A program made the translations under genes and the position numbers. This document shows, one piece after another, positions 26,983 to 35,097 of a DNA stretch of 64,000 nt (positions are counted from its first letter, which is position 1; the number at the start of each line of letters is the position of its first letter). The notes beneath the pieces were generated by a model that worked only from the letters and a program-made list of their open reading frames with translations, made no database searches and was not told the DNA's origin. This DNA is from Deltaproteobacteria bacterium (GTDB lineage: Bacteria; Desulfobacterota; Desulfobacteria; Desulfobacterales; Desulfatirhabdiaceae), in NCBI GenBank assembly GCA_016219185.1, contig JACRBZ010000010.1, forward strand, positions 124,001 to 188,000, given 5' to 3'.

Positions 26983-27047
26983 GTGAATGGGTGAATGGGT
27001 GAATGGGTGAATGGGGAAAAGCTGTTAAGCAATTCACCGATTCACCG
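26974..27047 (+). repeat. 8-bp tandem repeat element, copy 1 (five units)
   Basis: Five consecutive 8-bp units, GGTGAATA then four GGTGAATG, span 26974-27013. They are followed by GGGAAAAGCTGTTAAGC and an inverse ATTCACCGATTCACCG tail, so the element can fold as a hairpin. The stop TAG of the upstream kinase arises inside the first unit. Related copies lie at 31426 and, inverted, at 37884. Confidence 0.8.
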
Positions 27048-27064
27048 AACAAAGGATAAGGTTC

Positions 27065-28627
27065 ATGGAACAAAAAACCGTTCTGATCGTCGAAGACGAC
27101 GGTATTCTTGCCATACAACTGCGAAATATGCTGGTCGGCCTGGGCTACGGCGTTTCCGAACCGGTGGCCACGGGGGAGGCGGCGATCGCCGCCGTGGCTA
27201 CCGAACGGCCCGATCTGGTCTTGATGGACATCCAACTGGCCGGGGTGATGGACGGCATTGCCGCCGCCGGGAGTATCCACTCGGACGACGATGTACCCGT
27301 CGTTTTTCTAACCGGTTATTCCCAGGACCCGCTGATCCAACGGGCCAAGGCTACCGTGCCTTACGGCTACCTTATCAAGCCCGTGTCCCAGCGGGAACTG
27401 GCGGCCACCATCGAAACAACGCTCTACCGGCACACGCTCTACCGGCAGCTCAAGGAGCACAGGGAGGCCCTGCAAAAAGCCCATGACGAATTGGAGCTGC
27501 GGGTGCAAGAGCGCACCGCCGATCTTCTTTTGGCAAACGAGAGTTTGCGCGGGGAAATGGAAGAACGCATGCGGGTTGAGGCTACCTTGCGGAAAAGCGA
27601 GTCTCGCTGGCGCAGCTACCTGGAAAACGCGCCCTACGGCGTCTTCATTACCGACAAAAAGGGAAAATGCCTGCAGGTCAACCCGGAGGCCTGCAGGATC
27701 ACGGGCTACGCCAACAAGGAACTGTTATCCATGAGCATCCCGGATCTTTTGCCGCCGGACTCGCCGGCAGAAGACATGGCCGGGTTAGCCGATTGCAGGA
27801 AAAATGGACGCACCCATGTGGAATGTCAATATATTAATAAAACCGGCGAGCGGCGCTGGTGCTCCGTGGCAGCCGTGAAACTGTCGGACACCCGCTTTCT
27901 GGGGTTTGTCAGCGATATCTCCCAACGCATGGATGCCGAAGAAAAGATTCACGAACTTTCTCATCTGCTGCTACAGGCCCAGGAAAATGAACGTCAGTTG
28001 ATTTCCTGTGAGCTGCATGACTGTATCGCCCAGAACCTTTCCGTGCTGAAAATCGACTGCGCTTCGCTTTATAACGATCCATCCACGATATCCCCCGCGA
28101 TACGCGAAAAACTGGCGGCATCCGGCAGCCTGCTTAGTCAAACCATTGCGGCTGTCAGGAACCTGGCCTATGACTTGCGCCTTCCCGGCCTGGAGGATAT
28201 GGGACTGGTGAAGGCGCTTGAAATCTATTGCGATGAAGCTTCCGAAAACGGAAAATTAAAAGTTGATTTTCAATCGACCGGCATGTCGGTAATGGACCTG
28301 GACGGAAATACGGAAATTCATATTTACCGGTTGATTCAAGAAGCCCTGAACAATATCCGCAAACATGCGGACGCCGGGCAAGCGACCATTCTGCTGCTGG
28401 GATCATATCCGAATGTCATCCTCCGCATCGAGGACAATGGCAGGGGATTTGACGTGGAGGCTCAGGAGCGGATATCCGCCGCCACGAAACGGATGGGCAT
28501 CCGCAGCATGCAAGAAAGGGTCAGACTGCTTCAGGGCCAGGTGACCATTCACTCTCAACCGATGAAGGGCACCCGGATATTTATTAAAATCCCTCTTTGC
28601 AATCCTGCACCGAAAGTGCGATCATGA
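27065..28627 (+). CDS. REC-PAS-HisKA_3 hybrid kinase
   Basis: A 520-residue cytoplasmic protein. Receiver 4-118 with Asp55; coiled-coil signalling helix 122-175; PAS 178-290; HisKA_3 around His318 (SCELHDCIAQNL); NarX/DegS-type HATPase_c (about 395-510: IYRLIQEALNNIRKHA, DNGRGFD, GIRSMQERV). Receiver input on a NarX-type kinase suggests that phosphate from the upstream HisKA_2 kinase tunes this kinase. No LuxR-type response regulator, the usual HisKA_3 partner, occurs in the window. AAGGATAAGG precedes the ATG. The stop overlaps the next start (ATGA). Confidence 0.87.
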   Translation: MEQKTVLIVEDDGILAIQLRNMLVGLGYGVSEPVATGEAAIAAVATERPDLVLMDIQLAGVMDGIAAAGSIHSDDDVPVVFLTGYSQDPLIQRAKATVPYGYLIKPVSQRELAATIETTLYRHTLYRQLKEHREALQKAHDELELRVQERTADLLLANESLRGEMEERMRVEATLRKSESRWRSYLENAPYGVFITDKKGKCLQVNPEACRITGYANKELLSMSIPDLLPPDSPAEDMAGLADCRKNGRTHVECQYINKTGERRWCSVAAVKLSDTRFLGFVSDISQRMDAEEKIHELSHLLLQAQENERQLISCELHDCIAQNLSVLKIDCASLYNDPSTISPAIREKLAASGSLLSQTIAAVRNLAYDLRLPGLEDMGLVKALEIYCDEASENGKLKVDFQSTGMSVMDLDGNTEIHIYRLIQEALNNIRKHADAGQATILLLGSYPNVILRIEDNGRGFDVEAQERISAATKRMGIRSMQERVRLLQGQVTIHSQPMKGTRIFIKIPLCNPAPKVRS

Positions 28628-31521
28628 ACAGCATCCCCTCCCAGGTAGCGCGGCAAATGCTTCGCTTTTTTACGGACGGCCGGTTGAGCCGGTTTTCCTG
28701 GTTTCCCCTGCCTCTTTTCATCATGGCCATGGCGGTCTTGTGGATCGAGGATCCGCGGGACGTATGGCATCTGCCGGTTCTGCGCTGGCTCGTTCATTAT
28801 GGTTTCGCGGCCATCGGGATTGTGTTTGTCGTGATTGCGGCGGGACGCGGCTTCCTGGTCAACGGCCAGCCCAGCGTCCTGATGCTCGGTTGCGGCATGC
28901 TGGTGATGGATATCGGTGCAGCCGCCATGCCGGCCGGGGCAGCACGGAACACCAGCGCGGGCTTTGCGATCTACAACACATCCGTCCTGCTGTCTGCCCT
29001 GTGCCATTTTTCCGGCATGGTCATCACTTCCCGGGGCTGGATCCGTCCGAGGTATTCGGCCGCGTGGCTGACGGCCGCCTATGCGGGCAGCACGGCGGCG
29101 ATGGGGCTGGTCATCTGGCTCGCGCTTACTGGCAGGATGCCGGTTTTCTTCATTGATGGACAGGGCGGGACGCTGCTGCGCACCCTGATGGTGAGCCAGG
29201 CCGTTGTCCTGTTCCTTCTGACGGCCGGCCTGCTTTGGCGGGCAAAACTCCATACATCGTCGGCCTTCTTTCACTGGTATGCTCAGGGATTGGTTCTGGT
29301 TGCAGCCGGTCTGACCGGATCCATGCTGATTGTCCTGACGGATTCCCCCATGCAGTGGGTTACGCGGTTCACGCAGTCCTTCGGAATAGTCTATATGTGC
29401 TTGGCGGTGCTGAGTTCCGCCACAGAAAGCAGTGCCGGGGGAATTCATCTGGAGGCAGTGGAGAAAGCCTGGCAAGAGAAGGAATTCATGACAAAGCTTC
29501 GGCAGCTCTTATCCGCCGGACTGGTATTTCGCTACAGCCTGGCGATCGGAACCGTGGTGGCGGCAATGGGCTTACGGCAGGTATTGACGACTTGGATCGG
29601 CCCCGGATTGCCCACGTACATCATCTTCTATCCGGCCGTGATGGCGGTGTCGGTGGTGGCTGGATTCGGCCCTGGATTGCTGACTACGGCATTGATGAGC
29701 TTTATAACGGCATACTGGCTTCTTTCGCCACTCGGAAAGTTTGCCATCGAATCACCCGTGGATCGCCTGGGGCTGGTTATTTTTACCATCATGAGCATGC
29801 TCATGAGCACACTCGCCGAGCTTTACCGGAGCTACAGGAAGAAGGCCGCGGCTTACGACCGCGAACTGGCATTGCGCGAAAGTCAGGCACGATTGGCGAT
29901 GTTCGCGGAAGCAACCTTTGAAGGAATCGTCGAAAGCAAAGCGGAACGGATTGTGGACTGCAACGAGCAGTTTGCCCGGATTTCGGGCTACCCGGTGGCC
30001 GAATTGAAGGGAATGGAGATTTCCCGTCTGATCACCCCCGAAGACCTCGACCGGGTGACGGCCAATATCCGCCAGGATCGGGAGTCGGTGATCGAGCTGG
30101 CCATGTTCCGCAAGGACGGCACGCGGATCATCATCGAAGCGCATGGCCGCTCCATTTCCCCGGGCAGGCGTCACACCGCGATTCAGGACATCACCGGCCG
30201 CAAGCATCAGGAGGAGAAACTTCAGACGCTCAACCGGACGCTCAAGGCCCTCATCCACAGCGGCGAGGCCATGATGCATGCCACGGAGGAAGCGGAATAT
30301 CTGCGGAAAGTCTGTGATATTATCGTGGAGGACTGCGGGCACGCCATGGTCTGGATCGGTTATGCTGAAAACGATGCCGACAAGTCCGTCAGCCCCGTGG
30401 CCAGCGCGGGTTTTGATGCCGGATACATCGAAACGCTGAAGATCACCTGGGCGGATACCGAGCGTGGCCGAGGCCCCACGGGAACGGCCATCCGAACCGG
30501 ACGGACAAGCATCTGCAGAAACATGCTGACAGACCCTCTCTTTACCCCGTGGCGGGAACAGGCCCTCAAACGGGGTTACGCATCGTCCCTTGTTCTGCCC
30601 CTGATGGCAAATGGACGGTGTTTCGGCGCCGTTACCATCTACAGCAGGCAGCCTGATCCCTTCACCGATGATGAAATCATGCTGCTGACGGAACTGGCCG
30701 ACAATCTCGCATACGGTGTAATGGCACTGCGGATGCGGATCGAGCATGCCCGGTCGGAGGCATCGCTGCGAAAATCCGAAGAGACGCTAAGGGCCTCGCT
30801 GGCGGAGAAAGAAGTACTGCTCAAGGAAATCCATCACCGGGTCAAGAACAACCTGGCCGCCATCATGGGGCTTTTGGATCTTCAGGGGCAGACGATGGAT
30901 AATGAGCCGGCCGTTTCCGCCCTGGCCGAGCTGAGCGTCAGGATCAGATCCATGGCACTCGTGCATGAGCAGCTCTATCAGTCCGAAAACTTCTCCCGGA
31001 TCGATTTTCAGGATTATCTCGATGCATTGATCGCTCATCTGCTTTCGTCCTATGAGCGATCCGGAGATATCCACGTCAGCGTGGCCGCAAAGGGCATCGT
31101 AATGGGTCTTGACATCGCCGTGCCCTGCGGGCTGCTCATCACCGAACTGGTGACCAATGCCCTCAAGTACGCCTTCCCGGCAGACAGTCCCATCTCAAGG
31201 ACCGGCACCTGCAAAGTCGTCGTCTCGGCAACACGGGACATTGCCGCATTCACGCTAACCGTGGCCGACAACGGCGTGGGGCTGCCAGGCAACCTGGATT
31301 GGACGAACACGAAGACCCTGGGCCTGCTGCTGGTCAAGATGCTCGGCCAGCACCAGCTCCAGGGCCGGATCGAGTTGGATCGTTCCTGCGGAACCACGTT
31401 CCGGTTACGGTTTAAACCAAAAATAGGTGAATGGGTGAATGGGGAAAAGCTGTTAAGCAATTCACCGACTCACCGAACAAAGGATAAAGTTCATGGAACA
31501 AAAAACCATCCTGATCGTTGA
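28624..31521 (+). CDS. Membrane PAS-GAF HisKA_2 sensor kinase with DUF4118-like region
   Basis: A 965-residue kinase. An N-terminal region with about eight hydrophobic segments (20-275) is followed by a KdpD-like DUF4118 four-helix segment (about 300-405; GPGLPTYIIFYPAVMAVSVVAGFGPGLL lies within it). Then come PAS (420-530), GAF (545-715), HisKA_2 with HHRVKNNL (His737/738) and HATPase_c. The start at 28624 overlaps the previous stop as ATGA; a longer frame from 28597 is less likely. The C-terminus reads through the second copy of the 8-bp repeat and 29 nt into the following gene, unlike its paralog at 25567. The signal is unknown. Confidence 0.86.
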   Translation: MNSIPSQVARQMLRFFTDGRLSRFSWFPLPLFIMAMAVLWIEDPRDVWHLPVLRWLVHYGFAAIGIVFVVIAAGRGFLVNGQPSVLMLGCGMLVMDIGAAAMPAGAARNTSAGFAIYNTSVLLSALCHFSGMVITSRGWIRPRYSAAWLTAAYAGSTAAMGLVIWLALTGRMPVFFIDGQGGTLLRTLMVSQAVVLFLLTAGLLWRAKLHTSSAFFHWYAQGLVLVAAGLTGSMLIVLTDSPMQWVTRFTQSFGIVYMCLAVLSSATESSAGGIHLEAVEKAWQEKEFMTKLRQLLSAGLVFRYSLAIGTVVAAMGLRQVLTTWIGPGLPTYIIFYPAVMAVSVVAGFGPGLLTTALMSFITAYWLLSPLGKFAIESPVDRLGLVIFTIMSMLMSTLAELYRSYRKKAAAYDRELALRESQARLAMFAEATFEGIVESKAERIVDCNEQFARISGYPVAELKGMEISRLITPEDLDRVTANIRQDRESVIELAMFRKDGTRIIIEAHGRSISPGRRHTAIQDITGRKHQEEKLQTLNRTLKALIHSGEAMMHATEEAEYLRKVCDIIVEDCGHAMVWIGYAENDADKSVSPVASAGFDAGYIETLKITWADTERGRGPTGTAIRTGRTSICRNMLTDPLFTPWREQALKRGYASSLVLPLMANGRCFGAVTIYSRQPDPFTDDEIMLLTELADNLAYGVMALRMRIEHARSEASLRKSEETLRASLAEKEVLLKEIHHRVKNNLAAIMGLLDLQGQTMDNEPAVSALAELSVRIRSMALVHEQLYQSENFSRIDFQDYLDALIAHLLSSYERSGDIHVSVAAKGIVMGLDIAVPCGLLITELVTNALKYAFPADSPISRTGTCKVVVSATRDIAAFTLTVADNGVGLPGNLDWTNTKTLGLLLVKMLGQHQLQGRIELDRSCGTTFRLRFKPKIGEWVNGEKLLSNSPTHRTKDKVHGTKNHPDR
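31426..31474 (+). repeat. 8-bp tandem repeat element, copy 2 (two units)
   Basis: Two GGTGAATG units, then GGGAAAAGCTGTTAAGC and the inverse ATTCACCGACTCACC tail. It is otherwise nearly identical to copy 1 but has three fewer units. The upstream kinase reads through it in frame. Confidence 0.8.
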
Positions 31522-33556
31522 AGACGACGGAATTCTGGCCGTCCATCTGCGGAATATGCTGTCCGGCCTGGGGTACGGCGTACCGGAGCCGGTGGCCACG
31601 GGGGAAGCGGCGATCGCCGCCGTGGCCGCAAAGCGGCCCGATCTGGTCTTGATGGACATCCAACTGGCCGGAATGATGGACGGCATCGCGGCCGCCAGCG
31701 GTATCCGATCGACCACCGATGTGCCCATCGTTTTTCTGACCGGCTACTCCCAGGACCCCCTGCTCCAACGGGCCAAGACCACCGTACCTTACGGCTACCT
31801 GCTCAAGCCCGTGTCCCAGCGGGAACTGGCGGCCACCATCGAAACGGCGCTCTACCGGCACACGCTCGATCGGCAACTCAAGGAACACAAGGATGCCCTG
31901 CAAAAAGCCCATGACGAATTGGAGTTGCGGGTGCAAGAGCGCACCGCCGATCTGCTCTCGGCAAACGAAAGTTTGCGTGGGGAAATGGAAAAACGCAGGC
32001 GGATCGAGGATAATTTGCGGGAAAGCGAGGAGCGCTACCGGCGGATTACCGAAGGGCTGACCGACTATCTCTACACGGTGCACATCCAGGATGACGGAAA
32101 GACCATGAGGACGACGCACAGTCCTGCGTGCGAAGCGGTAACGGGATACACACCGGAGGAGTATACGGCCGATCCCCATCTCTGGATGCGGATGGTCGTG
32201 GCAGAAGATCGGGACCAGGTCGCCGAGCACATCCAAAGAACTCTGGCTGGCGAGAAAACCCCTTCCCTCGAGCACCGCATCATACACAAGGACGGACAGA
32301 TTCGCTGGGTGAGCAACAAACTCATCCCGCAATTTGACTTCAGGGGGATACCCGTTACTTACGACGGGGTGATCAAGGACATCACCGAACGTAAGCGGGC
32401 CGAGGAGCAACTGTTCAACAGCAAGGCCACTCTCAGCATGGCCATCAACGGTATTTCCGATCCGCTCATCATGCTGGATGCAAGGCTCCGGATTAAACGG
32501 CTGAACAGGGCCGCCAAGAAGTATTTCGGGTTGACCAGCAACCAGGAGGCAGTCGGCAAGCTCTGCTTCGAAGCATTCCGGGGAAGATTGCGTCCGTGTG
32601 AGGGGTGTGAGCGCCCATTCTCCGACATGCGGGGTTATTCAGGATCCTATGAGCGTAAGGGGGCGATGGACCCCGACAGGATCGAGCATGTGGTGGTGGA
32701 CCTGGTAAAGAATAAGTCGGGAACACCCGAGGCATCCATTGTCCGCATAACCGATATCACACAAGCAAGAATGATGGACAGGCAGCTCGTACAGAGCGAA
32801 AAGCTGGCATCTCTGGGTCTGCTGATCGCCGGTATCGCTCACGAGATCAACAACCCCAATAATTTCATTTATTTTAACGCCCCTATTCTGCGATCCTACC
32901 TCCAATTCCTGCTGCCCATCGTGGATGAATACGTTTCGGACCATCCGGGGCTGCGGGCTTTTGGCAGGCCCTATTCCGTTTTCCGGGAAGATTGCTTCAA
33001 ATTGCTGGACAACATAGAACACGGCTCCACCCGGATTGACCAGATTGTGGGAAACCTGCGAGAATTTGTGCGTGAGCGGGGAAAGGGTGAAAAGCGCCGG
33101 ATTGATCTGAAGCAGGTTGTTGAAAAAGGCATATCCATCTGCCTGGGGCGCATCAAAAAAACCGTAAAGACCTTTGAATCGAATATTCCGGATGAACTAC
33201 CGACTTTGTTCACGGACCCCCTGGCCGTGGAGCAGATTGTGGTGAACCTCCTGATCAATGCCGCCCATGCGGCGGATAAGGCTGATTCCTGGGTAAAGCT
33301 GACGATCATCGGACAAAATAACCCGGCGGAAGAAGTGATTGTGGAAGTAAGTGATAACGGTTGCGGCATGGATACCGAAACCCAAAGAAAGATATTTGAC
33401 CCCTTTTTCACCACCAAGGCAGTGGGTGTCGGCACGGGCCTGGGTCTGTCCATCAGCCACCGATTGATATCGGAATTGGGGGGGCGTATCGAAGTCCGGA
33501 GTGAAGTGGGCAAGGGGAGCATCTTTCGCGTGATTCTCAAGTCAACGCCATCGTGA
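31493..33556 (+). CDS. REC-PAS-PAS-histidine kinase
   Basis: A 687-residue cytoplasmic protein. Receiver 4-118 with Asp55, nearly identical to those at 25089 and 27065; coiled coil 122-178; PAS 182-300; PAS 305-425 with a CEGC pair (Cys369, Cys372); HisKA with His450 in AGIAHEINNPNNF; HATPase_c 560-685 (VNLLINAAHAA, DNGCGMD, GTGLGLSISHRLI). The HisKA type is NtrB/ZraS-like, and the NtrC-family regulator begins 26 bp downstream, so the two are a likely pair. It starts inside the 3' end of the upstream kinase. Confidence 0.88.
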   Translation: MEQKTILIVEDDGILAVHLRNMLSGLGYGVPEPVATGEAAIAAVAAKRPDLVLMDIQLAGMMDGIAAASGIRSTTDVPIVFLTGYSQDPLLQRAKTTVPYGYLLKPVSQRELAATIETALYRHTLDRQLKEHKDALQKAHDELELRVQERTADLLSANESLRGEMEKRRRIEDNLRESEERYRRITEGLTDYLYTVHIQDDGKTMRTTHSPACEAVTGYTPEEYTADPHLWMRMVVAEDRDQVAEHIQRTLAGEKTPSLEHRIIHKDGQIRWVSNKLIPQFDFRGIPVTYDGVIKDITERKRAEEQLFNSKATLSMAINGISDPLIMLDARLRIKRLNRAAKKYFGLTSNQEAVGKLCFEAFRGRLRPCEGCERPFSDMRGYSGSYERKGAMDPDRIEHVVVDLVKNKSGTPEASIVRITDITQARMMDRQLVQSEKLASLGLLIAGIAHEINNPNNFIYFNAPILRSYLQFLLPIVDEYVSDHPGLRAFGRPYSVFREDCFKLLDNIEHGSTRIDQIVGNLREFVRERGKGEKRRIDLKQVVEKGISICLGRIKKTVKTFESNIPDELPTLFTDPLAVEQIVVNLLINAAHAADKADSWVKLTIIGQNNPAEEVIVEVSDNGCGMDTETQRKIFDPFFTTKAVGVGTGLGLSISHRLISELGGRIEVRSEVGKGSIFRVILKSTPS

Positions 33557-33582
33557 CGCTGTGAAAGAAAGGATTGATCGGA

Positions 33583-34956
33583 ATGCTAACCCATATTTTT
33601 CTGGTGGATGACGAACAGGATTTTCTGGAAAGCCTCGAGAGAGGACTCATTATCGGTGGCTTTCGGAACATCCGGGCCGAAAGCGATCCTATAAAGGCAG
33701 CACTTTTTTTTCAGCAGGGAGAGCCGGTGGATATTGCCATCATCGATATCGCCATGCCGGGAATGACCGGCATCGAGCTGTTGGACATTATCAGAAGCAC
33801 CAGTCCCACCACCGAATGCATCATGATGACGGCGGCGGACGAGGCCTGCCTGGCCGTAAGCTGCATGAAAAAAGGGGCATTTGACTACCGGGTTAAACCT
33901 CTGGATATGGAAGAGCTGCTGGTGGTGATTCTTAAGGCCCTTGAAAGAAAGAACCTTCTGGAAATTCAAAGGATAGGCAAACAAAAGAGATTCCCCGATC
34001 TTGCAAATCCCGAAACCTTTGCATCCATCATCACCCAGTCGGAAAAGATGTTCCGGATCATGAAGGAAGCGGAGCTTCATGCCGCCAGCAAGGTTCCCGT
34101 TTTGATCACGGGGGAAACCGGCACGGGCAAGGAACTCCTGGCCAAAGCCATCCACAAGGCCAGCTCCAGGGCCGATAAAACCTTTACCCCCATCAACATG
34201 TCCGCTCTGACCGCATCCCTGTTTGAAGCCGAGTTTTACGGCCATACCAAGGGGGCTTTTACCGGCGCGGCTCAGGACCGAAAAGGTTATCTGGAGATTA
34301 CTTCCGGAGGAACGCTGTTCCTGGACGAAATCGGCAGCCTGCCCCTTGAATTGCAGGGAAAGTTGCTCCGCGTGCTGCAAGAAGGTGAATATTTCAAACT
34401 GGGAACCAGCAGGCCCCAGGGTGCGGATGTTCGCTTTATTGCCGCAACCAATGTAGAACTGGATAAGTTGCAGGATCAGGGCCTGTTCCGAAAAGATCTC
34501 TTCTACCGTCTGTGCGGGGCCTGGCTGGTTTTGCCACCCTTGAGAGAACGAGAGGAAGACATCGTCATTCTGGTGGATGCGTTTTTGCGGAATCATGGCG
34601 GCAGCCATGACAGTAATGACATCGAAGAACCGGTCTGGACCCTTCTCAAAGCCTATAACTATCCTGGAAACGTCAGAGAGCTTAAATCGATCGTTCAGCA
34701 CGCGGCAAACCTGGCCAGGGGAAAGCCGATCTCAGTCCATCACCTGCCCGCCTACGTTACGGCGGCGTCATCATCGAAACATCAGCCTGCGGCACTGTTT
34801 TCCCGCAATGCCATTGTTCCGCTCTCCGACATGGAAAAGGACCATATTCTCAAGGCCTACCGGCATACCGGCGGAAACAAATTGCAGACCGCTCGATTGT
34901 TGGGAATCGGCCCGAATACGCTTCGGCGCAAGCTGCAGTCTTATGGCATGGCGTAA
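33583..34956 (+). CDS. Sigma54-dependent NtrC-family response regulator
   Basis: A 457-residue activator. Receiver 4-120 with Asp55 (IIDIAMPG) and Lys before Pro (VKPLD); AAA+ domain about 145-375 with Walker A GETGTGKE, the sigma54-contact loop GAFTGA, Walker B GGTLFLDEIG, and the arginine finger region FRKDLFYRL; Fis-type helix-turn-helix at the end (GNKLQTARLLGIGPNTLRRKL). All parts needed to activate sigma54 promoters are present. A TTG at 33574 is possible, but AAAGGA is better spaced for the ATG at 33583. Its likely kinase is the gene directly upstream. A sigma54 site in this window lies at 46227. Confidence 0.92.
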   Translation: MLTHIFLVDDEQDFLESLERGLIIGGFRNIRAESDPIKAALFFQQGEPVDIAIIDIAMPGMTGIELLDIIRSTSPTTECIMMTAADEACLAVSCMKKGAFDYRVKPLDMEELLVVILKALERKNLLEIQRIGKQKRFPDLANPETFASIITQSEKMFRIMKEAELHAASKVPVLITGETGTGKELLAKAIHKASSRADKTFTPINMSALTASLFEAEFYGHTKGAFTGAAQDRKGYLEITSGGTLFLDEIGSLPLELQGKLLRVLQEGEYFKLGTSRPQGADVRFIAATNVELDKLQDQGLFRKDLFYRLCGAWLVLPPLREREEDIVILVDAFLRNHGGSHDSNDIEEPVWTLLKAYNYPGNVRELKSIVQHAANLARGKPISVHHLPAYVTAASSSKHQPAALFSRNAIVPLSDMEKDHILKAYRHTGGNKLQTARLLGIGPNTLRRKLQSYGMA

Positions 34957-35097
34957 ATTCGCCATTACGATTAACCACCAATATGGTATTCTCACCCATG
35001 CCATTTGCAAAATTCCATTAAATCATATAACAGTCCGCGCACTACTTTTTGGGTTCAGAGAGACTGATGATGAAAAGCGATGTTATTGAAAAGAGCC

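Noticed and set aside
26974-27047. CRISPR array
   Set aside because: The repeats are 8 bp and directly adjacent without spacers, and no cas gene is present.
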